From contig SLAU01000282.1 of NCBI GenBank assembly GCA_007126675.1, positions 1 to 18,464 on the forward strand: 18,464 nucleotides of DNA, written 5' to 3'. The notes under the pieces were generated by a model. That model made no database searches. It was not told the origin of the DNA and saw only the letters and a program-made list of their open reading frames with translations. The translations under genes and the position numbers were made by a program. This stretch comes from Balneolaceae bacterium (GTDB taxonomy: Bacteria > Bacteroidota > Rhodothermia > Balneolales > Balneolaceae). Shown in pieces: positions 8,513 through 14,866 of this stretch (its first letter is position 1; every line of letters starts with the position of its first letter).

Positions 8513-8731
8513 ATGGATAATATGATCTCCAAATTTTCATTGGTTATTTTACTTTTGCCTCTATCACTGATTCTGTTTTCTTGCAGTTACAGTGATGATG
8601 ACGATGACAATTATCTGACGCCGGTATCTCCCAGCACATCACTTCAGGAAACAGATATCAAAGAATCTGCTATTGTCTTTCCAGGAAACAACAGTGATTC
8701 TGATCAGTCAAATACGTTATTCATTATCTGA
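8513..8731 (+). CDS. Small acidic lipoprotein, function unknown
   Basis: A 72-residue ORF with a convincing lipoprotein signal: a basic N-terminus (ISK), a hydrophobic core of about 14 residues, and LFSC with Cys24 as the lipidated residue. The mature part is only 49 residues, begins SYSDDDDDNY and is otherwise Ser/Asp/Asn-rich and probably unstructured. No known domain is recognised. The head resembles the C-S-D-D-D start of the two FAS1 lipoproteins just upstream, so it may be exported the same way, or it may be a decayed remnant of such a gene. ATG 8522 (M4) is an alternative start giving a more usual signal peptide. The start is 14 bases past a strong terminator with no room for a separate promoter, so expression would need read-through or a promoter within the preceding gene. 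Confidence 0.55.
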   Translation: MDNMISKFSLVILLLPLSLILFSCSYSDDDDDNYLTPVSPSTSLQETDIKESAIVFPGNNSDSDQSNTLFII

Positions 8732-8793
8732 ATTGATTCATATTTGATGTATTTTCGGTACTATATGGTACTTAGATAATTACTACAAATTAA

Positions 8794-9756
8794 ATGGATC
8801 ATAACTCAGAAATACCCTCATTTCGAAACGTTTTAGCTGCTGCTGAAAGAATATCCGATAGTGCTCACCGTACGCCCGTCATCACATCCTCTTACTTTGA
8901 TCAAAAAACGGGTGGGCGTATTTACTTCAAATGTGAAAATCTTCAGAAAGTAGGAGCATTTAAGTTTCGCGGTGCTTGTAATGCAATTTTCTCCCTTTCT
9001 GATGAAGAAGCCCAAAAAGGTGTTGCCACACATTCATCAGGTAATCATGGTCAGGCAGTAGCTTATGCTGCCAAACTTCGCGGAATTCAGGCCCATGTAG
9101 TTATGCCGGAATATGCACCAAAGTTAAAAGTAAATGCAGTTAAAGGATATGGCGCTAATGTAGTCCGGTGTGAAAATTCGATGGAATCACGCCAGTCTGT
9201 ATTAGAGGAGGTTCTAAATAAAACAGGTGCCACTTTTATACATCCTTATGATGACGCACGCGTTATTGCAGGACAGGGAACGGCAGCACTTGAATTTTTG
9301 GATGAAGTTCCTGATCTCGATTTCATATTGACACCTGTAGGCGGCGGAGGTTTGTTAAGCGGTACTGCTATTGTTGCGAAAAATCATCCTCAAACTGTCC
9401 GGGTAATTGGAACAGAGCCGGAAACCGTAAATGATGCTTATCGCTCTTTTAAAGCCGGAGAGCATATCATTGATGGAAATGGAGAAACCGTTGCTGACGG
9501 TCTTCGTGCAACACTTGGCAAGCTCAACTTTCGTATCATTCACCGGGACGTAAATGATATAGTAACTGTAACTGAAGAAGCAATAATAAGTTCAATGCGA
9601 ACATTCTGGGAACGCACAAAATTAATTATCGAACCCTCCTGTGCAGTACCAATAGCGGCACTTCTTGAAAATAAAATTGATGTTGCCGGGAAGAAAGCCG
9701 GAATTATTATAACAGGCGGAAACCTGGATCTGGATAAACTACCCTGGCAGGTTTAA
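8794..9756 (+). CDS. PLP-dependent threonine/serine dehydratase family enzyme
   Basis: A 320-residue fold-type II PLP enzyme. KCENLQKVGAFKFRGA (46-61) contains the Schiff-base lysine Lys57. SSGNHGQ (81-87) is the substrate carboxylate-binding loop. GGGGLLSG (183-190) binds the cofactor phosphate, and TGGNLDL near the C-terminus faces the pyridine nitrogen. Family members deaminate L-threonine or L-serine to 2-oxobutyrate or pyruvate, or racemise serine. The single-domain length without a C-terminal ACT-type regulatory domain points to the catabolic threonine ammonia-lyase/serine racemase branch and not the feedback-controlled biosynthetic IlvA. Which substrate is preferred cannot be read here. 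It is cytoplasmic and apparently monocistronic. It converges on the M14 operon, with 18 bases between the two stop codons. Confidence 0.9.
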   Translation: MDHNSEIPSFRNVLAAAERISDSAHRTPVITSSYFDQKTGGRIYFKCENLQKVGAFKFRGACNAIFSLSDEEAQKGVATHSSGNHGQAVAYAAKLRGIQAHVVMPEYAPKLKVNAVKGYGANVVRCENSMESRQSVLEEVLNKTGATFIHPYDDARVIAGQGTAALEFLDEVPDLDFILTPVGGGGLLSGTAIVAKNHPQTVRVIGTEPETVNDAYRSFKAGEHIIDGNGETVADGLRATLGKLNFRIIHRDVNDIVTVTEEAIISSMRTFWERTKLIIEPSCAVPIAALLENKIDVAGKKAGIIITGGNLDLDKLPWQV

Positions 9757-9767
9757 AACCAGGTTTT
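9743..9767 (+). terminator. Weak candidate terminator overlapping the dehydratase stop codon
   Basis: CCTGG (9743-9747) can pair with CCAGG (9759-9763), followed by TTTT (9764-9767). The stem is short, the loop is 11 bases, and the hairpin includes the stop codon. It is the only terminator-like structure in the 18-bp gap between the convergent genes. Confidence 0.3.
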
Positions 9768-9774
9768 ACTCTGT

Positions 9775-11532
9775 TCAGTTAATGGTTGTATTTGCTGTAC
9801 GCTGTCCTGCTTTTCTCGAATTATAATTGATGGTCAGTTCTCCATTACCTTCCACAAGAAAATCGTAATAAACTACTGAAGTCCCCGGAACTCTGAGAAA
9901 TTGCAGTTCCGGCCGATGCTCTTTATAGTTAACACGATCCCTGTAGCGATCAGTAACTCTACCGCCTGCTACTACACGGATGTTATTTCCTTCTGCAGTC
10001 AACATATCCTGGGGATAGAGTTGATTTTGTACCGCGTGATTTGTCATAGTTGGAATGGCATTATGGTTTACAAGGCGTACACGTACACGGTTCAGATTGT
10101 CATCAATTCGTTCATTCCTGGTTATCTCCATCTCGACTTTCGGAGTTTGTGCCGCAGCAAAAAGTACCGCAGCTGCGTTTCTGTGCGCCATATCTTTAAG
10201 CATAAAAGGATGAGAGATACGTGTGCTCATTTTCGCCCAGCCACCGATTTCGATCTCACCGTAAATGGGATGGTCAAATGGCTCCCACTCCTTGAATAGT
10301 GTTCCGTGAGCCACGTTGTCATTAAATTTAAGGCGTTGCAAATCTTGCTCAGTGGTAGTACCAAAACCAAGGCTTTCATGGTCTGCACTCATTAAATCTT
10401 CATATGCAGCATAGGTTTCTTGCCTGGCCATAAATAACTCACCCACAAAACTGAATGCTCCTATAGTGTTATATGTGAACTCCGTAAAATCACCATAGGT
10501 TGAGTAAAGATCTTTCCAGCTTATCAGGTAATCGTAACCGGGAACTATTTTTTCAGCATTTTCCCCGAGAATGTCATAAACGGCTACATCACTTGGATTT
10601 AGCGGCCCTCTTGCTTTGGTACCGGGCCCGCGCAGAAACATTCCGCCGGTGTTATGGAAAGCAAATACCATAATTATATTTGGCCGGCCTACCATATATT
10701 CGGCAATTGCTTTGGATACATTGCCCATAAAGGGATAATCTCCGGCACCGCGCTGTACATAAGGCGGTGCCCAGTTTGAGCCCCAGTCTCGGTTCGGGTC
10801 TACATATCGTTCAGCATCCTCACTGATTTGCGTGTCTTCCGTAATATCGTACCGCTCCTGGCCAAGCAGTGTCCATTCCCCAAACTCTCCGGGTTCAGCT
10901 CGTACCATAAGCCGCGGATCTTCGGGATGGGTATTCCATTGCCCGAAAGGATCACGTTTCCGCATCTGTGTAATGCTGCCGTCATTATTCAGGTCATTCG
11001 AAATCGATCGATCCGAAACAGCATCGCGAATTCCGTCACCGGGTACCCTGAGTCCGCGATTTGTGCTTGGAGTATTTGCATTGTTGAAAAAATGATACCT
11101 GCCATCCACATTCACGGATGGAACAAAGTAAAAAGCATTACGATCAACCAGTTCGGTGATCTTCTCCACCTCACCGTAATTGGTTAAAAGATAGTTCATA
11201 AGATAAAGCACCACTTCAGTAGCCTGAATTTCATTTCCATGTATGTTGCCATCCACATATACACCCGGTTTCGCCAGGTGATCACCGGTTTCCGGGTTAT
11301 TGATGGTAAATGCCCATACATCACGTCCCTCTTCGCTTTGAGTTATTACTTCTGCGGTGGTTAGCTCCGGGAATGCCTCGTTTAATACTTCTATTGCTTT
11401 GTACAGATCTTCAAGGTCATAATACCTGTCGAATGGAAGTGGAACATTAATGGAACTTTTTTGTGCATTCAATGAGATGGTACCGGCTGCTGCCAGCAAT
11501 AAAGCCAGGATTAGAGTATAAATAAATTTCAT
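9775..11532 (-). CDS. Secreted M14 family zinc carboxypeptidase, active-site residues present
   Basis: A 585-residue exported protein with a Sec signal peptide (about 1-23, ending LNAQ). It has the M14 metallocarboxypeptidase ligand set: DGNIHGNE gives His98 and Glu101, FAFHNTGG gives the third zinc ligand His293, and FSFVGELF gives the catalytic glutamate candidate Glu365. PNRDW (246-250) matches the substrate-carboxylate Asn-Arg pair. LNNDGSITQMRKRDP (from 181), with the preceding Asp180, resembles an EF-hand-type calcium loop. The C-terminal part (from about 430, FDHPIYGEIEIGG) is a conserved beta-rich extension. The predicted role is periplasmic or extracellular removal of C-terminal residues from peptides. 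It is the second gene of a two-gene operon; its ATG overlaps the upstream TGA and is preceded by a strong Shine-Dalgarno sequence. Substrate specificity is unknown. Confidence 0.92.
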   Translation of the reverse strand: MKFIYTLILALLLAAAGTISLNAQKSSINVPLPFDRYYDLEDLYKAIEVLNEAFPELTTAEVITQSEEGRDVWAFTINNPETGDHLAKPGVYVDGNIHGNEIQATEVVLYLMNYLLTNYGEVEKITELVDRNAFYFVPSVNVDGRYHFFNNANTPSTNRGLRVPGDGIRDAVSDRSISNDLNNDGSITQMRKRDPFGQWNTHPEDPRLMVRAEPGEFGEWTLLGQERYDITEDTQISEDAERYVDPNRDWGSNWAPPYVQRGAGDYPFMGNVSKAIAEYMVGRPNIIMVFAFHNTGGMFLRGPGTKARGPLNPSDVAVYDILGENAEKIVPGYDYLISWKDLYSTYGDFTEFTYNTIGAFSFVGELFMARQETYAAYEDLMSADHESLGFGTTTEQDLQRLKFNDNVAHGTLFKEWEPFDHPIYGEIEIGGWAKMSTRISHPFMLKDMAHRNAAAVLFAAAQTPKVEMEITRNERIDDNLNRVRVRLVNHNAIPTMTNHAVQNQLYPQDMLTAEGNNIRVVAGGRVTDRYRDRVNYKEHRPELQFLRVPGTSVVYYDFLVEGNGELTINYNSRKAGQRTANTTIN

Positions 11533-13571
11533 CTTGAACCTCCTAATTCAATTTGTGAACGGTCGCTCCAGGCGTGTGTGGTTTCCAGACGGAGCTGTAA
11601 TAATCTGGTTTCAGGTGAGCGAACGAGCCAGGTAAATTTTTTCGCTTCCATACCACCCAGTGATTCAATTAACGTGCGCTCCCTGCCCTCTATAAAATCA
11701 AGTCCGTTTGCTTGCAGGAAAATCTGGGCAGGTTTCGGGTTTTGATTTCTGACACCCATAGCCGTTGGAAACGGTAAGTAATTCTCGTTTTCAATCCATG
11801 CAGTAACCCTGTGTATACCACCTCCCAGGTACTCTGTATCCGTACTCATTATATTGAGTCGAGCCATTTTTTCGGATAGTGTAACAATCCAGGGAACCTG
11901 TACAGAAAGAAGAGAATCAACCATAACATATGGCGGTGTATTTTTTACAAATGGTATGGGGCCGCCAATCTCCACAGTTCCCAGGTCAGGATGGTCAAAT
12001 TCGCTCCACTCAATAAATCCTTCTCCATTCAATTCGTTGTCTACCCATGCGATCAGGGCTTTATCTTCGGCGGATGCCCCATCAGGCGATGCTGGCGAAC
12101 CACCCGGCATTTGAGCCAACATTTCAGCAATGCGTGAGGTTGTTAACATCCCGCCCTGCACCATACCAATAACCTGGGCGGCCGAAAACTGTGCGGGTGC
12201 ACCAACCTCTTCAAGGAACTGGCCGATTGTCTCTTCACCAAGATCCACAAATTCTTCATCACTCATCTCACCAATTTTTTCCGGGGTAAGTCCTGAATCT
12301 TCATCTTCTGTTTCTTCCCTGAATTCGGGCAGTGTCCAGAAATCCATGCTGAATGTCGGGATTCCAAGATGGTAATACGACCACAATTCAAATGATCCAT
12401 CTTTAGCTGCTGCCGGTGAAAGCCGGTCTGTACTAAACCCGTGCTCTTCGAGATATTCTTTATACCGGTCGGCCAGCTCATTGTAAAAAACAAGGTCTTC
12501 CTGCATTGGGTTTACCACTGCACCCAAACCGAGAAAACTGGCTACTACCGATTCAGTTATTTCAAAGCCGGGCGGAGCAAGTGGCTCTACCATCCTGATC
12601 ACCTCATCCATTGTGTAGGTTGCGTTAGGATCAGCCCCTATCTGATCGGCAAAGCTTTCAGGAATTTGAATATTCTGAAAATCGGCAGATCCCTGGCGAC
12701 CTCCGCGTGGTGGTTGCAGAGCAAAATTTGTTTCACCCAGAGAAAAGGTCATTGCAATTTCGGGGCGGCTGAATACAAATTCGAATATTCCCCTGGCTTC
12801 CGGTGTACTTCCCGGCCAGGCACCTCCAGTGGCTGTAAATTCTCTGAACAGATGGGGGAAATTTCGGTTCACATTAATTCCACCCGTTGGATCTTCGTTG
12901 ATCTGTCCGTCACCATCGTTGTCGATTCCTTCTGAGTGAATTTTGTAGATACCTCGTTCACCTTTTGCACGATCGGCCCGGCGCATCAGCCTGGGCTCGC
13001 CATCAACCGGTATCCATTCACCTTGCGGATGTTTATATCTCATTGTTGTTACAAAACCATCGCCATTAATATCTTCTGGTCCATCCTCTCCCACCTGATC
13101 ATCCATATCATCATTTACAGGAAATTCATTTCTTACATCTTTTCTGAGCGGAGATTGAAAAAAGCGCACGGCTGCATCAGGGTTGCCATTGGGTAATATA
13201 TACCAGGTTTTATTATCAGCAGCATTTTCTTCAATAACCAGATCTACCAGCTTCAGTGAGGCTTCAGTTGTAATAGGTATCACGCCTTCCATATTTGCAA
13301 CCACCAAAATAGCGGGCAGACTTTTTTCTTCACTGTTTACTTCGGGACCAATCTCCAGCACTAGTAATTCCCGTCCACCTGGACTTTGAGCCAAGGTATG
13401 TACCCTTGTAATGTCCGGGTGATTTTGTGCAGTCTCAGTAAGTACGTTGTTTGCCTGTTCTGGACTATGGTAACCCTCCCAAAATGACTGCGAGTGTATA
13501 AGTGAGGAAGAAATCAGAAATAAGAAAAGAGATATCGTTGAAATAATTAACAGCTTAAAACCGGTTCGCAT
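11529..13571 (-). CDS. Secreted M14 carboxypeptidase-like protein with metal ligands lost (probable pseudoenzyme)
   Basis: A 680-residue exported protein, signal peptide about 1-28 (LIHSQ). It follows the M14 plan of the downstream gene: the prosegment-like SPGGRELLVLEIG, the NRNF motif (235-238) and the C-terminal FDHPDLGTVEIGG block. The active site is degenerate. The zinc motif IHGNE is replaced by MEGVI (94-98), so His becomes Glu95 and Glu becomes Ile98. The third His aligns with Gly279 (TFSLGETN) and the catalytic Glu with Asp410 (TFSMDFW). Two calcium-type loops are present, DINGDGFVT (167-175) and DNDGDGQINED (217-227). Extra sequence lies at about 283-395 and 420-510. I infer a non-catalytic binding, chaperone or regulatory partner of the downstream peptidase, with which it overlaps by ATGA. 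An unusual active member is less likely. No Shine-Dalgarno sequence precedes this start. Confidence 0.88.
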   Translation of the reverse strand: MRTGFKLLIISTISLFLFLISSSLIHSQSFWEGYHSPEQANNVLTETAQNHPDITRVHTLAQSPGGRELLVLEIGPEVNSEEKSLPAILVVANMEGVIPITTEASLKLVDLVIEENAADNKTWYILPNGNPDAAVRFFQSPLRKDVRNEFPVNDDMDDQVGEDGPEDINGDGFVTTMRYKHPQGEWIPVDGEPRLMRRADRAKGERGIYKIHSEGIDNDGDGQINEDPTGGINVNRNFPHLFREFTATGGAWPGSTPEARGIFEFVFSRPEIAMTFSLGETNFALQPPRGGRQGSADFQNIQIPESFADQIGADPNATYTMDEVIRMVEPLAPPGFEITESVVASFLGLGAVVNPMQEDLVFYNELADRYKEYLEEHGFSTDRLSPAAAKDGSFELWSYYHLGIPTFSMDFWTLPEFREETEDEDSGLTPEKIGEMSDEEFVDLGEETIGQFLEEVGAPAQFSAAQVIGMVQGGMLTTSRIAEMLAQMPGGSPASPDGASAEDKALIAWVDNELNGEGFIEWSEFDHPDLGTVEIGGPIPFVKNTPPYVMVDSLLSVQVPWIVTLSEKMARLNIMSTDTEYLGGGIHRVTAWIENENYLPFPTAMGVRNQNPKPAQIFLQANGLDFIEGRERTLIESLGGMEAKKFTWLVRSPETRLLQLRLETTHAWSDRSQIELGGSR
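11538..11544 (-). promoter_or_regulatory. Strong Shine-Dalgarno for the coupled M14 start
   Basis: On the minus strand AGGAGGT lies 5 bases before the ATG at 11532, inside the last codons (LGGSR) of the upstream gene. None of the other starts in this window has a recognisable Shine-Dalgarno sequence. It supports the chosen start and suggests internal re-initiation within the bicistronic mRNA. Confidence 0.75.
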
Positions 13572-13770
13572 GGCAGGTTATATTTTTTTATTACAGTTTA
13601 TCCGCAACTGTAGATAATAGCCAAGCACCCACGTTACGAACACCAAGTTAATATGGTAATTTACAATTCCTTGTTTTGTAAAAAAATTTTCCAGCTTTTA
13701 TAAACCGAAAAATTATCAGTGATTGAATAGGCAAGTAAATGAGAGATCAGAGACAGTTATAAAAAATAAT

Positions 13771-13815
13771 TTGAAATTATAGACATTCGTCTTATATTAA
13801 TAGACATTTTTCTAT
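13771..13815 (+). promoter_or_regulatory. Promoter with tandem operator-like repeats for the Xre/RES toxin-antitoxin genes
   Basis: TTGAAA (13771-13776) and TATATT (13793-13798) have a 16-bp spacer and resemble a -35/-10 pair. Two related 16-bp sites overlap them: ATAGACATTCGTCTTA (13779-13794) and ATAGACATTTTTCTAT (13800-13815). They are 21 bp apart, two helical turns, and the second is the inverted repeat ATAGA-N6-TCTAT. One site covers the spacer and -10, the other the expected transcription start. This is the layout expected for autorepression by the Xre antitoxin. The rest of the 259-bp divergent gap (13572-13770) is AT-rich and must also hold the M14 operon promoter, which I could not pinpoint. 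Confidence 0.55.
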
Positions 13816-13830
13816 CTATATTCTTTTGTT

Positions 13831-14283
13831 ATGCCAAAAAAAATAAATACCGATATATCTGTCGCTGATAGAGTTCAGGAAGTAGCCATAAAATATCAGG
13901 CAAACGAAGAAAGTGCATTTATCATAGCAAACAAAGCGCAAACCGGGTTACCAGTATCCGCATTCTTCGATCTTATAGAAATATCCGGCCTCTCAAACGA
14001 TGAGCTTGCAGGCCTTCTCGATCTTTCCTATAAAACAATACAGCGCTATCAAAAAGATGGGAAAAAGCTGAACGCTCAAAACAGTGAACAGCTACTAAAA
14101 ATGATTGCCCTCTGGCAAAAAGCAGATGAGGTTTTCGGTGATCTTGAATCGTTTAACCGCTGGCTTCGCAAACCGGCTGTTGGGTTAGGTAATCAGGTGC
14201 CCCTGCCCTTTTTGCAAACTTCCGGCGGTATCGATCTGATCCGTGAAGAACTGCTTCGTATCGAACATGGTGCATTGGCATAA
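13831..14283 (+). CDS. Xre/MbcA/ParS family antitoxin
   Basis: A 150-residue antitoxin of the RES-Xre class. Residues about 43-80 form a helix-turn-helix (LSNDELAGLLDLSYKTIQRY). The C-terminal part (about 95-150) is the DUF2384 toxin-binding region: ADEVFGDLESFNRWLRKPAVGLGN, then PLPFLQTSGGIDLIREEL and the family-typical RIEHG end. Such antitoxins bind and block the active-site cleft of the RES toxin and repress their own operon. It is followed after 6 bases by the toxin gene, the usual antitoxin-first order. Tandem operator-like repeats lie 15-52 bases upstream of the start. Start ATG 13831 fits the family length; no Shine-Dalgarno sequence is visible. Confidence 0.92.
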   Translation: MPKKINTDISVADRVQEVAIKYQANEESAFIIANKAQTGLPVSAFFDLIEISGLSNDELAGLLDLSYKTIQRYQKDGKKLNAQNSEQLLKMIALWQKADEVFGDLESFNRWLRKPAVGLGNQVPLPFLQTSGGIDLIREELLRIEHGALA

Positions 14284-14289
14284 CATGTC

Positions 14290-14733
14290 ATGAAGGTTTA
14301 CCGTATCACAACAGCCAAATGGGCCGACAAGCTATCCGGCTCGGGATACCCTGCACGATGGAACTCAAAAGGCGTGTATGTGATCTATACAGCTTCCAGC
14401 CGTGCACTTGCCTGTTTGGAAAACCTGGTGCACCGGTCTGGTGAAGGTTTGCATAATCGTTTTAAAATCATTGAGATTGAAATTCCGGATCATGTTTCTA
14501 TTCAAAAGATATATGCTAAGGATCTGCTGGCAGATTGGCAAAAAACGGAGAATTATCCTGCTTGTCAGGGAATAGGTAACCGATGGGTCGAAAAGGGGAA
14601 GTACTTGTTATTGGAGGTGCCCTCATCCATTATTCGTGAAGAGACCAATGTGCTGATCAACCCGAATCACCCGGAAATCAAAGAAGTGAAGATCGCAGAC
14701 ATCAGAGAGTTTCGGTTTGATGAGAGATTGTAA
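14290..14733 (+). CDS. RES domain toxin (NAD+-depleting family)
   Basis: A 147-residue RES-domain protein, full length for the family. RES toxins have an ADP-ribosyltransferase-like fold; characterised members degrade NAD+ or ADP-ribosylate a target. The conserved elements are present: ARWNSKGVYVIYTASS (22-37, with Arg23 and Tyr33), ACLENLVH with Glu44, and the C-terminal VPSSIIREETNVLINPNHP (110-128) with the conserved serine and the NxLINPxHP block. Nothing suggests inactivation, so the pair is probably functional. It starts 6 bases after the antitoxin stop codon. A chromosomal stress or phage-defence role, or plain maintenance, are all possible. NAD+ phosphorolysis versus hydrolysis versus protein ADP-ribosylation cannot be told from sequence. 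Confidence 0.93.
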   Translation: MKVYRITTAKWADKLSGSGYPARWNSKGVYVIYTASSRALACLENLVHRSGEGLHNRFKIIEIEIPDHVSIQKIYAKDLLADWQKTENYPACQGIGNRWVEKGKYLLLEVPSSIIREETNVLINPNHPEIKEVKIADIREFRFDERL

Positions 14734-14767
14734 TTATCTAATAACTATTAAATTCTACAGGATGATC

Positions 14768-14780
14768 AAATCCGGGATTT
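14768..14780. repeat. 13-bp palindrome in the gap before the phosphatase gene
   Basis: AAATCC-G-GGATTT is a perfect odd palindrome lying in the 133-bp gap between the RES toxin and the phosphatase gene, 86 bases before the phosphatase start. It could be an operator, but no second copy was noticed and no clear promoter was recognised around it. Confidence 0.25.
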
Positions 14781-14866
14781 ATTGTCCAATTTATTTTTCA
14801 CCCCTCCTTCTATTTTTCATTATGTTGCGGCAATACTGAATAATCAATCTTACTCATCCTGATTTC

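Noticed and set aside
8757..8772. Direct repeat GGTACT-ATAT-GGTACT just upstream of the dehydratase gene
   Set aside because: Only two 6-bp units in AT-rich DNA, with no promoter elements at sensible spacing, so chance cannot be excluded.
9901..11187. Several plus-strand ORFs of 87-132 codons opposite the 585-residue M14 gene
   Set aside because: They lie antisense to a clear M14 coding sequence and show no recognisable domain or signal peptide; codon structure explains them as shadows.
12441..13196. Plus-strand ORFs of 164 and 86 codons opposite the 680-residue M14-like gene
   Set aside because: They are antisense to a long, coherent M14-like frame; their translations look like low-constraint sequence with no family resemblance.
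11529..13571. The 680-residue M14-like gene as a pseudogene
   Set aside because: The frame is uninterrupted with an intact signal peptide and conserved non-catalytic motifs, so loss of ligands looks like functional change and not decay.
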